Shown: positions 6,362 to 13,936 of the stretch, piece by piece
How the letters are laid out: each line of letters starts with the position of its first letter
How positions within the stretch are numbered: the stretch's first letter is position 1
DNA from: an uncultured Collinsella sp.
Lineage (GTDB): Bacteria > Actinomycetota > Coriobacteriia > Coriobacteriales > Coriobacteriaceae
Length of the DNA: 21,254 nt
Direction of reading: 5' to 3'
Assembly (NCBI GenBank): GCA_900761995.1
Contig: CAAFEY010000135.1
Coordinates: 1-21,254, forward strand
Program-made: the position numbers and the translations under genes
The notes under the pieces: model-generated
Database searches by the model: none
Seen by the model: the letters and a program-made list of their open reading frames with translations, nothing else
Told to the model about the DNA's origin: nothing

Positions 6362-7492
6362 TTACGAATTCATGGGAATGACCGTATCGCCAATTTGTAC
6401 GCTTGCAATCTTGTCTGTGTCACAAACTTGCGAGAACGGCCAGGTCTTGTGGACATCAGTGGTGCCGTTATCCAGTTTATTTGCGAAATAGCCGCTGTGG
6501 CTGGTTGCGTCCTCAACATGACCGTCTTTGAACGTCACGATGAGGGGTATGTTGCCAACGGCATCCATAGACTCCTCCATGTTTTGAGACATCTTGCCGC
6601 TGTTGTTGTCGTGTTCGATGGAACGATCTATGTTGTAGCGGACTGAAACGCCAACGCAGGATACGGTGGCCTCTTGAATCGTCGCCTTGGTGCCGTTAAA
6701 GTTGACCGATTTGGGCGCGGGAATCGTAACGGATGTATCTTCGTAATTCAGCTGGAACTTAAGATCCCATGGGCCCGTAAGTATTTTCTTATACTCGGGA
6801 AGCTCTTTGCCAGCACGTGGCACAACGAGAGAGTTGATATGCGTGCGGACGGTCCTGCCCATAAGGCCGGGTGATTCAACGCTGAACTGTGCAAAGTATT
6901 GAATGCTGGAGTCATTGGGGTTCTTGTCAATGAGCCATGATTGGCCTTGGCCGCCATGCTCGCCATCAACGTATACGTTTCCATCGACACTTCCGGCGAT
7001 AGTTCCGTTCTCGCCCGGCTCGGAAAGCTTTTTCAGGGCAGCGGGATCGTCGAACGTAAGCGTATAGGCGATGGTAACCATATCCTTGTCGCCCATGATG
7101 GCGTCGGCGGTCACGGTGACTCCGTTGTTGGAGCAGCTAGCACCGACGGGCCGGCCAATACGGTCGATGATCTCGGTTTGAGAAGCAGGTCCGTCAAAGA
7201 TGTCGGAAAGCATGTCAGAAGGAAGCGGCAGGACGCCTGTTGCCATAGCCGTGCCAGCGCCTCCAATGACGATAGCGAGGACTGCCGTTACAGCGGCAAT
7301 GCGAGCGACTGTTCTTACGGGATGGCGGGCGATGCGCGGCTTGCGTCGCGTGCCATTAAAGTTGCTTTGAGCGGTCGCCGCATCGCTTGAGGCGACGGAC
7401 TGAGCAATCGAGTTTGCCATGTGCTGCTTCGCATTATCGGTAAACGAAATGTGCTCCAGGGCGTGGCGATAGTCATTCGAATTCGTAGTCAT
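6362..7492 (-). CDS. DUF4179-type membrane protein, probable anti-sigma factor
   Basis: The 376-aa protein has a cytoplasmic N-terminal tail of about 60 residues, one transmembrane helix at about 64-85 (VARIAAVTAVLAIVIGGAGTA) and a ~290-residue extracellular part. The segment just outside the membrane resembles DUF4179, a family regularly encoded next to ECF sigma factors. The start at 7492 has GAAAGGAG well spaced and overlaps the sigma gene's 3' end by 20 bp, so translation is probably coupled. By family logic it would hold the sigma factor at the membrane and release it on an outside signal. The signal is unknown, and no zinc-binding HxxxCxxC motif is present in the short cytoplasmic tail. 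Confidence 0.75.
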   Translation of the reverse strand: MTTNSNDYRHALEHISFTDNAKQHMANSIAQSVASSDAATAQSNFNGTRRKPRIARHPVRTVARIAAVTAVLAIVIGGAGTAMATGVLPLPSDMLSDIFDGPASQTEIIDRIGRPVGASCSNNGVTVTADAIMGDKDMVTIAYTLTFDDPAALKKLSEPGENGTIAGSVDGNVYVDGEHGGQGQSWLIDKNPNDSSIQYFAQFSVESPGLMGRTVRTHINSLVVPRAGKELPEYKKILTGPWDLKFQLNYEDTSVTIPAPKSVNFNGTKATIQEATVSCVGVSVRYNIDRSIEHDNNSGKMSQNMEESMDAVGNIPLIVTFKDGHVEDATSHSGYFANKLDNGTTDVHKTWPFSQVCDTDKIASVQIGDTVIPMNS

Positions 7493-8033
7493 TGTGGTCT
7501 CCTTTCAAGGAAAGCCGAAGTGACGCACGTCCGCGGCTAAGGTGCTGGGCGGTTGCAGCTGGCGTCGCGTGAACGGCGTCTGCGATTTCCCTGATGCTCA
7601 TGCCTGCGTAGTAGTGCAAAAAGATGGCGATGCGCTGTGCTTGAGGCAGGGCCGTGACAGCGGAAAGAATGGCGCAGTCGCGTTGCGCGAATTCTTGCTC
7701 GGTATGTGTTACGGGTGCGCAGAAATCGGGGAGCGAATCGAGGTCGACAACCGGGTGATTCGCGTGCGTACGGCCGATATCGCGACATGCGTTCAGTGCG
7801 ACTCGGATCACCCAAGCACGTTCGTGTTCGAGCGAGTCGAACGGTTGAGTGCGTTGGAGAATCTTGATCAGCGTGTCCTGGCAGATGTCTTGAGCGTCGT
7901 CAGCGGATCCAAGGGCCGAATAGCACAATCGAAGGATGAGGTCGGAATACGTGTCGACCAAGCGCTTTGCTTCCCGCTCGATCTGATCGGCATCGCATCG
8001 GAGCGTGCTATTGCGGTTACGGCGTGCAGGCAT
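7473..8033 (-). CDS. ECF-type RNA polymerase sigma factor
   Basis: A 186-aa sigma-70 family member with region 2 at about residues 20-85 (YSDLILRLCYSALGSADDAQDICQDT) and region 4 at about 115-165 (LPQAQRIAIFLHYYAGMSIREIA, then the recognition helix ATAQHLSRGRASLR). Regions 1.1 and 3 are absent, as expected of ECF factors. The start MPARRNRN at 8033 is chosen because GGAGGTGA lies just before it; the frame is open further upstream to 8126, but without a ribosome binding site. It forms a two-gene unit with the overlapping DUF4179 gene. The target promoter cannot be read from this window. Confidence 0.9.
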   Translation of the reverse strand: MPARRNRNSTLRCDADQIEREAKRLVDTYSDLILRLCYSALGSADDAQDICQDTLIKILQRTQPFDSLEHERAWVIRVALNACRDIGRTHANHPVVDLDSLPDFCAPVTHTEQEFAQRDCAILSAVTALPQAQRIAIFLHYYAGMSIREIADAVHATPAATAQHLSRGRASLRLSLKGDHNDYEFE

Positions 8034-8124
8034 AGTGTCACCTCCAATTGGTCGTGGTGGATATAGGGAAGGCGTCTCGCGAGGTCCCTCTACATACAAC
8101 ACGGTCGAGACTGCATAAGTTGAC

Positions 8125-8151
8125 AAAAAAAGACGGCACGTGAGCGCCGTC
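8125..8151 (-). terminator. Rho-independent terminator (- strand)
   Basis: On the - strand GACGGC and GCCGTC form a 6-bp stem around an 8-nt loop, followed by seven T residues (positions 8131-8125). It lies downstream of the phosphoesterase gene and upstream of the sigma gene, insulating the two units. Confidence 0.85.
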
Positions 8152-8197
8152 CTTACAAAACAATGAGTGTTCTCGTTAATTACACAAGCACCGTGAT

Positions 8198-8260
8198 GGA
8201 CAGGTCGGACGAGTCAGCAAAACCACCATAAAGGTGCCTATCCCCTTCGTGGTGGTTGTT
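8198..8260 (+). repeat. Hairpin repeat copy R3 with left flank
   Basis: The core hairpin is 8219-8260 (AAAACCACCAT ... GTGGTGGTT), preceded by the same GACAGGTCGGACGAGTCAGC flank as R2. It ends 5 bp from the stop codon of the phosphoesterase gene. Read on that gene's strand it ends GGTGGTTTTGC and could terminate it. Confidence 0.8.
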
Positions 8261-8265
8261 GGCAG

Positions 8266-8976
8266 TTACCAGGGGGTTCTGGCGGTTGAAGACTCGATTG
8301 CTTCGTGGCGTTTGAGCTCGCGGCGCATGGTTTGCGAGTTGAGCCAAGCGGCCTTCCAACCGCGCGTGGGGTAGCGCGCCTCGTCAATTTCGATCTTGGT
8401 ATAGCCGCAGGCGTTGACAATCTTCGTTCCGCATGGGTGTTGGCGCTCGCGTTGAAAGTTGGGGCCGTAGCTTTGGTGCACATGCCCGTGAATCATATAG
8501 TCGGGACCCCAAGACTCAAGAGCCGCATTAAAGCACTCGAATCCTCGATGCGGCAGGTCGTCCAGGTCGCCCATGCCTGCGACGGGTGCATGGGTAAGTA
8601 GAATATCGCATCCGTCTACCAGTGCGATTTTTCGCGATAGCTTGCGCATGCGTTTTGCCATCTCGCGCTCGGTATACATGTTCGCGCCGTCGCGGTAGCG
8701 CATGGAACCGCCCAGACCCGCAATGCGAATACCTCGGTACACATATACGCTGTCCTCAACACAAATGCACCCGCCCGGTGCATGGCGCGCGTAGCGGTCG
8801 TCGTGGTTGCCACGAACGTACACAAGCGGTTTGTTGATGACAGTGACCAAAAACTCAAGATAGTCCGGATCCAGGTCGCCTGCGGATAGAATCAGGTCAA
8901 TGTCCTCAAAGCGCTCCTTGCGAAAACATTCCCACAGGCAGCGCTCCTCTACATCGGCAATGGCTAGGATATTCAT
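8266..8976 (-). CDS. Calcineurin-like metallophosphoesterase
   Basis: A 236-aa member of the binuclear metallophosphoesterase fold, which hydrolyses phosphomono- or diesters. Metal-site motifs appear in order: a first Asp in IADVEE (residue 8), GDLD, GNHDD, LLTHAP and GHVH. The first motif is usually DxH; here the His position is Glu (DVE), which may alter metal binding or mark a subfamily. The start ATG at 8976 overlaps the upstream gene's TGA in ATGA, so the two are translationally coupled. The substrate is unknown. Confidence 0.85.
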   Translation of the reverse strand: MNILAIADVEERCLWECFRKERFEDIDLILSAGDLDPDYLEFLVTVINKPLVYVRGNHDDRYARHAPGGCICVEDSVYVYRGIRIAGLGGSMRYRDGANMYTEREMAKRMRKLSRKIALVDGCDILLTHAPVAGMGDLDDLPHRGFECFNAALESWGPDYMIHGHVHQSYGPNFQRERQHPCGTKIVNACGYTKIEIDEARYPTRGWKAAWLNSQTMRRELKRHEAIESSTARTPW

Positions 8977-10895
8977 AGGGCACGGACCTCCGGCTCGTTA
9001 TCGAGCTGCGGAATCGAGCCTATAACGTTGTCAGCCAGCCAGTTCATCTCGACAATCTGCGTACTCGGCAGGGGAGGGAAGCCCTCAATCTGAACCACGC
9101 CGTCCTGGCTGTGGAGCTCGCCGCCAAATGGGTTGATGGAGCCCTCGACAATGCCGTTGCGAAGCAGCTGCACAAGTTTACGCGTCTGATAGGGTAGGCC
9201 CGGAGCGTAGCGAATATCGATGACGCCGGAGCTCATACCGTACCAGTAGTTGACGGCGCGCACCTGCTGGTCATCGGCGGTCTCGTCCCATGTGCCGTGC
9301 AGTAGGCTGCGTACGATGAGTTCGTAGTAACGGCCCCAGTTCCATACCGGCATAGCAATACCGGTAACTTCCTTGCCGTTTACCAGACGGTGAAGCCCGT
9401 AGGCGGTGGGGTCCTCGAGAGACTTGGACATATCGGCGCCGGTCATGACGCTCACGCCCTCGCGACACATGGCTTCGGCAAGACCGCCGGCGGGAACATC
9501 TCCCCAAGTGAGGATAATCTGCGCACGAGGGTCGAGCAGCGAGGCACCGATAGCGAAGGCGTTGATTTCGCTCAGCGCGCCCGAGGCGAAGACCGACGCA
9601 TGGTAGCCAATACGGTGGTTGTCGGCCATGCTGGCGGCAAGGGCGCCCAGTAGGAACTTGGCCTCGTACATCTTTCCAAAGTACGAGCGGACGCTTTGGT
9701 GGGGAAGGCCGATTGAGCAGTTAAGGAACCGCACCTGGGGATACTCGACTGACGCCCTGAGCGTGTATTCCATGAGCCGGTGTGAGGTCGAGAAGATGAC
9801 GTTCGCCCCGTGCTTTACGGCTGTCTCGACGGCGGCGTAGAACACGTCCGAATCGTGGCAGTCCTCGAACGCCTCGGTGCGCACGATGCCGCCAAAGTGC
9901 TCATCAAGATACCGGCGGCCCTGGTCGTGTAGGCTGTCCCAGCTCGACGTGGCACAGGGAAACTCGTGGATAAAGGCGATTCGCATGGGATTGGCAGTGG
10001 AGTAGACGGTCTTGCTCATAAAGAAGTTGAGCACGCCCGAGGTAGCTTTTGTCGGTGCGCCCTCTTTCTCGTTGGGCTGCGGCGCTTCGACAAGATCGAC
10101 TTTGTCCTCGTCGCTTTTGCCGGCAATGACAAGCTCGCGCCAAATCTTGCACAGACGGTTGACGACGATATCCGTCGGCGTATCCAGCAGACGGTCCTGG
10201 TTGTAGACGTTGAGGTAGACGAGCATGGCATCGGCAGGCGTAATGTCCAAGTGGTCGCCGCCCGCGCGAAGATAGGCGCGCTTAAAGAGCAGGAAGGTGT
10301 GACGTAGGTAGTCGACCTTCTTTTGAGGCCATTTTTCGACAAGATCTTGGCCGAGCATTTTGGCAAGCATCTCGTAGCTGCCCTCGCGCGAAAACTCAAT
10401 CTCGTACAGGGGGCATACGTACCAAAAGGCGCAAAACTCACCGTACAGGCGGCTCTCGACGGAATCCCACTTACCGGGGTACAGACGCGTCACCTTGGCC
10501 GAAACCGTCGGAGCGTCAAGGAATTTGAGGACGCTGACACGCTTGTTGCCCTCTTGGACGTAAAAGCGGTGCATGAACTCGGTGACGATGATGGGGTCGC
10601 GGTAGCCCTCGGAGATTTGGATATCGTAGAGGTTGGACCATTTGCGGGCGAATTCGGTATTCCAGGGGAGCAGCGGCATAAAGTTACACGAAAAGGCGGA
10701 CTGGCGACCTTTGGTAACCGTGCCGACGACCATTTCGAGCGGAATGTCCCGCAGGCCGATGTTCTCGCGCTGCCCGCAGGGAAGCTGGGCGACCAAGCTG
10801 TCGAGGTCCGTAAGATATGGATGCTCGCTTTGGCTGATGGCGCGACGGCGTCCCTGTTCGCCGCGCTTGCGCGCTTGACGATAGGCCTCTTCCAT
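8973..10895 (-). CDS. BMP-family binding domain fused to a ParB-like domain, cytoplasmic
   Basis: A 640-aa protein with no signal peptide or lipobox. Its start is highly basic (RKRGEQGRRR). Residues about 92-135 (ISEGYRDPIIVTEF..YVQEGNKRVSVLKFL) resemble the ParB/sulfiredoxin-like fold, with the EGNKR turn at 115-119. From about 303 to 600 it resembles BMP (basic membrane protein, Med/PnrA) nucleoside-binding proteins, including the FGKMYEAKFLLGALA signature. BMP proteins are normally exported lipoproteins of ABC importers; here no permease or ATPase is adjacent and the protein should stay inside the cell. It overlaps the phosphoesterase gene by 4 bp. A cytoplasmic ligand sensor is a guess. 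The start has GGGAG upstream. Confidence 0.72.
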   Translation of the reverse strand: MEEAYRQARKRGEQGRRRAISQSEHPYLTDLDSLVAQLPCGQRENIGLRDIPLEMVVGTVTKGRQSAFSCNFMPLLPWNTEFARKWSNLYDIQISEGYRDPIIVTEFMHRFYVQEGNKRVSVLKFLDAPTVSAKVTRLYPGKWDSVESRLYGEFCAFWYVCPLYEIEFSREGSYEMLAKMLGQDLVEKWPQKKVDYLRHTFLLFKRAYLRAGGDHLDITPADAMLVYLNVYNQDRLLDTPTDIVVNRLCKIWRELVIAGKSDEDKVDLVEAPQPNEKEGAPTKATSGVLNFFMSKTVYSTANPMRIAFIHEFPCATSSWDSLHDQGRRYLDEHFGGIVRTEAFEDCHDSDVFYAAVETAVKHGANVIFSTSHRLMEYTLRASVEYPQVRFLNCSIGLPHQSVRSYFGKMYEAKFLLGALAASMADNHRIGYHASVFASGALSEINAFAIGASLLDPRAQIILTWGDVPAGGLAEAMCREGVSVMTGADMSKSLEDPTAYGLHRLVNGKEVTGIAMPVWNWGRYYELIVRSLLHGTWDETADDQQVRAVNYWYGMSSGVIDIRYAPGLPYQTRKLVQLLRNGIVEGSINPFGGELHSQDGVVQIEGFPPLPSTQIVEMNWLADNVIGSIPQLDNEPEVRAL

Positions 10896-10951
10896 GGTGT
10901 CTACTCCCTTAGTCGTTTAAACAACGATATGAACCATGGTACCACGATGCG

Positions 10952-10991
10952 AAACCACCACAAAGGTGCCTGTCCCCTTTGCGGTGGTTTT
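10952..10991 (+). repeat. Hairpin repeat copy R4
   Basis: AAACCACCACAAAGG pairs with CCTTTGCGGTGGTTTT around the conserved loop TGCCTGTCC, with one mismatch. Its last two bases overlap the stop codon of the mscS gene (10990-10992), placing the hairpin exactly at that gene's 3' end. Confidence 0.82.
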
Positions 10992-11757
10992 AGGCGATGA
11001 TGGGGGCGATGGCGCGGATGCAGGCGTCGGCTGCCGTAAAGGTGGTGCTGTCGTCACTGACGATAAAGATGATCTTACCCTTAATGCCAAAGTCGCCGAT
11101 CTCGCTAAAGAGCACGTAGGGTTCCTTGTCAAAGCCCGAGATGGGTGAAACGGCGACCTTGGTGGCACAGGCGAGCTCGTCTGCCAGCGCATCGAGCGAG
11201 TCCCACTTTGACGTGTCCTTCACCGCGACGGGAACGACAACGCGTCCAAAGGGCATGAGGTGCACGAGTGTGTTCTTGGAGATGTTGGAGTTGGGGACGA
11301 TGATGGTCTGTCCGCAGGCGTCCTCGATGGTCGTGTGGCGCCAAGTGATGTCCTGGACCACGCCCGACACGCCGCCGACCTCGATATTGTCGCCGGGCTT
11401 GATGATGCCCATAAAGGTCACTTGCATGCCGCCGATAAGGTTTGATAGCGTGTCCTGAAAGCCGAGCGAGATGGCGATGCCGCCGACGCCAAGAGCGGCG
11501 ACGAGCGCGTTTGCGTTAATGCCAAAGCAGTTGTCGAGGATAAAGCTGCCGCCGATCATCCAAATGACGGCACGCGCGATGTTGATGAAGATGCTCGATG
11601 CGGGAAGCGGGTTGTCGTCTCGGTTGAGTAGGTGGCGCAGGGTCTTGGATGCCACCTTGGCGGCGATGGCGGTGACTATTACCAAGATGACGGCCCAGAT
11701 GATGTTGTGGACCCAGCGCTGCTCAAAGAAATGAAGAATCGGTTCAAACAATTCCAT
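10990..11757 (-). CDS. Small-conductance mechanosensitive channel, MscS family
   Basis: A 255-aa membrane channel that would release solutes when turgor stretches the membrane. Three hydrophobic helices are visible: about 17-39, 57-80 and the pore helix near 84-112 (Gly/Ala-rich ALGVGGIAISLGFQDTLSNLIGG). The beta domain (IKPGDNIEVGGVSGVVQDI, then VPNSNISKN) and a short alpha/beta tail follow. The size matches minimal MscS (E. coli 286 aa) without extra helices. AGGAGGT precedes the start at ~10 bp. A - strand terminator at 11801-11830 lies upstream, so it is probably transcribed alone. Confidence 0.92.
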   Translation of the reverse strand: MELFEPILHFFEQRWVHNIIWAVILVIVTAIAAKVASKTLRHLLNRDDNPLPASSIFINIARAVIWMIGGSFILDNCFGINANALVAALGVGGIAISLGFQDTLSNLIGGMQVTFMGIIKPGDNIEVGGVSGVVQDITWRHTTIEDACGQTIIVPNSNISKNTLVHLMPFGRVVVPVAVKDTSKWDSLDALADELACATKVAVSPISGFDKEPYVLFSEIGDFGIKGKIIFIVSDDSTTFTAADACIRAIAPIIA

Positions 11758-11800
11758 GTAGGGAAAACCTCCTAATGATCATTCAACCATGATACCCACC

Positions 11801-11830
11801 AAAAAGCCCGTCCGATCACATCGGACGGGC
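11801..11830 (-). terminator. Rho-independent terminator (- strand)
   Basis: A perfect 10-bp stem, GCCCGTCCGA (11806-11815) with TCGGACGGGC (11821-11830), has a TCACA loop. On the - strand five T residues follow (11805-11801). It would close the remnant at 11831-11935. Confidence 0.9.
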
Positions 11831-11935
11831 CGATAACTTGAGATGGGGTGGCCGCGGTGGCGTAAGCTGGGCCGCCGGCGAGCACGCCGGCAAGGAGTGC
11901 GGCGGTCAAGCAAGACGGGGAAGGAGTCTTCTCAT
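11831..11935 (-). pseudogene. Frameshifted signal-peptide fragment of a secreted protein
   Basis: On the - strand an ATG at 11935, preceded by AAGGAA, encodes MRRLLPRLA and then hits TGA at 11908-11906. One base back in frame the sequence continues LTAALLAGVLAGGPAYATAA, a textbook hydrophobic core and AxA cleavage site. Joining the two frames gives one normal signal peptide, so a base seems lost near 11907-11911. After about ten more codons the frame enters the terminator, so almost no mature protein remains. No family can be named. Confidence 0.5.
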
Positions 11936-11998
11936 GGCAGTTTCCTTAGTTCTTAACCAGTGGTTCCTGCTGACGCTGGATTATCGACATGATATGCG

Positions 11999-12038
11999 AA
12001 AACCGTCGCAAAGGTATCTGTTCCTTTGCGGCGGTTTT
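11999..12038 (+). repeat. Hairpin repeat copy R5 (divergent stem)
   Basis: AAAACCGTCGCAAAGG pairs with CCTTTGCGGCGGTTTT with one T-G pair and an 8-nt loop TATCTGTT. Ends, spacing and loop match R1-R4, but the stem CCGTCGC/GCGGCGG differs on both arms, so pairing is kept. It lies 15 bp from R6. Confidence 0.75.
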
Positions 12039-12053
12039 GACGTTTGCGCAGAT

Positions 12054-12094
12054 AAAACCTGCCAAAATAAACCTGTCCCTTATTGGCAGGTTTT
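12054..12094 (+). repeat. Hairpin repeat copy R6 (divergent stem)
   Basis: AAAACCTGCCAA pairs with TTGGCAGGTTTT; the interior AATAAACCTGTCCCTTA retains the CCTGTCCC core. Its last bases overlap the stop codon (12093-12095) of the ABC ATPase gene, so on the - strand it is positioned as that operon's terminator. Confidence 0.72.
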
Positions 12095-12887
12095 AGCTCA
12101 GCAGCATGCGGTCGTTGGCGAGCTCGCCGCCCGAGACCTCCTCGAACTTCTGCAGCAGGTCGGCTACGGTGAGCGACTTCTTCTCGTCGCCGGCCACGTC
12201 GTAGATCACATGGCCCTCGTGCATCATGATCAGACGGTTGCCCAGACGGATGGCGTCGTTCATGTTGTGCGTGACCATGAGCGTGGTCAGGTGGTTCTCG
12301 TCGACGATCTCCTCGGTCAGGTTGAGCACCTTAGAGGCCGTCTTGGGGTCGAGGGCCGCGGTGTGCTCGTCGAGCAGTAGCAGGCGCGGCCTGGTGAGCG
12401 TGGCCATCAGCAGGGTGAGTGCCTGGCGCTGGCCGCCCGAGAGCAGGCCGACCTTGGCGTTGAGACGCGTGTCCAGACCGAGGTCCAGGCGCTTGAGCAG
12501 CTCAACGTACTCATCTTTCTCGGCCTTGGTGACGCCCCACGAAAGGCCGCGACGCTGGCCGCGACGCTTGGCGAGGGCCAGGTTCTCGGCGATCTGCATG
12601 TCGGCAGCGGTACCGCGCATGGGGTCCTGGAACACACGGCCCAGGTACTTGGCGCGCTGCGACTCGCTCAGACGCGAGATGTCGGTGCCGTCGAGCTCAA
12701 TAACACCCGAATCGAGCGGATACACGCCGGCGATCATATTGAGCAGCGTGGACTTGCCTGCGCCGTTGCCGCCAATCACGGTTACAAAGTCGCCATCGTT
12801 GAGGGTGAGGTCGACGCCGGTGAGCGCGCGCTTCTCGGTGACGGTGCCCTTGTTAAAGGTCTTCTTGACGTGCGAGAGCTTAAGCAT
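12093..12887 (-). CDS. ABC transporter ATP-binding protein (TrpZ/ABC_sub_bind-type importer)
   Basis: A 264-aa ABC ATPase that powers the importer encoded just upstream. Walker A is GGNGAGKST (39-47), the Q loop lies in GRVFQDPMRG, the signature is LSGGQRQALTLL, Walker B is LLLLDEHTAALD, and the switch His is in VTHNM. The DEH in Walker B, instead of DEP, is common in this subfamily. The start at 12887 is preferred over an in-frame ATG at 12896, because GGGAG abuts the latter but is well spaced for the former. The start overlaps the permease stop by 8 bp. R6 hairpin forms the 3' end. Confidence 0.9.
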   Translation of the reverse strand: MLKLSHVKKTFNKGTVTEKRALTGVDLTLNDGDFVTVIGGNGAGKSTLLNMIAGVYPLDSGVIELDGTDISRLSESQRAKYLGRVFQDPMRGTAADMQIAENLALAKRRGQRRGLSWGVTKAEKDEYVELLKRLDLGLDTRLNAKVGLLSGGQRQALTLLMATLTRPRLLLLDEHTAALDPKTASKVLNLTEEIVDENHLTTLMVTHNMNDAIRLGNRLIMMHEGHVIYDVAGDEKKSLTVADLLQKFEEVSGGELANDRMLLS

Positions 12888-13803
12888 CTGCCTCATCTCC
12901 CTTCGTGTAGGAGCTGCGGAGCTTATAGCGCTCCCAAACCACGGGCACGCACAGGGCCACGGCGACGATCACGGCAGAGAGTAGCTTCATGTCGTTGGCG
13001 TCCATGCCCAGCTGCAGCACGATGGCGCGGATAAGGAAGTACACCACGGAGCCAAAGACGGCGGAGGCAAGACGGACGCTAAACTGCGTGAGGCCGCCGG
13101 GCAGCAGACGGCCGAGCACCTCACCGATAACAATGGCGGCAAGACCGATAACGATGGCACCGGTGCCCATACCAATGTCGGCATACTTTTGGCTCTGGCA
13201 GATAAGTGCGCCAGAGAGGCCGATGAGGGCGTTGGAGAGCACAAGGGCAATCATCTTGGTGGTGTTGGTGTTAACGCCCAGGGCGCGGATCATGTACTCG
13301 TTGTTGCCGGTGGCACGCAGCGCCGAGCCGATCTCGGTGCCAAAGAACCAGTACAGGATGGCGACGATGGCCACGGCCAGCACAATGCCTAGGATAATGG
13401 CAACAGTGGACTGCGGCAGGCCCGTCATGTTGCTGACGGATGAGAAGATAGTGCCCTTGGCAAGGATGGGCGTATTGGACTTGCCCATGATGCGCAGGTT
13501 GATGGACCACAGGCTGATCTGGGTGAGGATTCCGGCGAGGATTGCGGGAATCTCAAAGACGGTGGTCAAGATGCCCGTGACGGCACCGGCGATGGCACCG
13601 GCGCACATGCCGGCAAGCACGGCGAGCAGCGGGTCGACGTTATTGTTGACGATGAGTACGGCGCAGACACAGCCGCCGAGGGCAAAGCTGCCGTCGCAGG
13701 TCATATCGGGGATGTCGAGCAAGCGGAACGTGATAAACACGCCAAGCACCATAATGCCCCAGAGGACGCCCTGCGAAATGGCGCCCTGCAATGCAATGAG
13801 CAT
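12880..13803 (-). CDS. ABC transporter permease (BPD_transp_2 type)
   Basis: A 307-aa integral membrane protein with roughly eight to ten hydrophobic helices, beginning LIALQGAISQGVLWGIMVLGVFITFRLL. The segment LDIPDMTCDGSFALGG and the coupling-like EIGSALRATGNNEYMIRALGVN match permeases paired with ABC_sub_bind lipoproteins (tryptophan/tyrosine-type importers). TAGGAGGT precedes the start. It overlaps the ATPase gene and lies 204 bp after the binding-protein gene; a hairpin at 13908-13936 sits in that gap. The substrate is not deducible from sequence alone. Confidence 0.88.
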   Translation of the reverse strand: MLIALQGAISQGVLWGIMVLGVFITFRLLDIPDMTCDGSFALGGCVCAVLIVNNNVDPLLAVLAGMCAGAIAGAVTGILTTVFEIPAILAGILTQISLWSINLRIMGKSNTPILAKGTIFSSVSNMTGLPQSTVAIILGIVLAVAIVAILYWFFGTEIGSALRATGNNEYMIRALGVNTNTTKMIALVLSNALIGLSGALICQSQKYADIGMGTGAIVIGLAAIVIGEVLGRLLPGGLTQFSVRLASAVFGSVVYFLIRAIVLQLGMDANDMKLLSAVIVAVALCVPVVWERYKLRSSYTKGDEADA

Positions 13804-13907
13804 GCTTCATACCTCCTAGGATAGGGTGGACACGTGATTTTCCATAATAGCGGTACCAATGCATAAAAGAGCGGTGGACAGACGTTTTGTTTTACCTGAA
13901 ACAAGCA

Positions 13908-13936
13908 GGGCGAACGCCGGTCTTTAGCGTTCGCCC
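13908..13936 (-). other. Intercistronic hairpin between binding protein and permease
   Basis: On the - strand GGGCGAACGC and GCGTTCGCCC form a perfect 10-bp stem around a 9-nt loop, followed by TGCTTGTTTC, a weak T tail. It could reduce read-through or protect the upstream mRNA, giving more binding protein than membrane components. Confidence 0.7.

Noticed and set aside
7473..8126. A longer sigma factor starting at 8126
   Set aside because: The extra residues do not resemble sigma region 2 and no ribosome binding site precedes them, whereas GGAGGTGA stands before 8033.
4495..12094. The repeated hairpins as a CRISPR array
   Set aside because: They are kilobases apart, occur in both orientations, lack spacers of constant size, and no cas genes are present.
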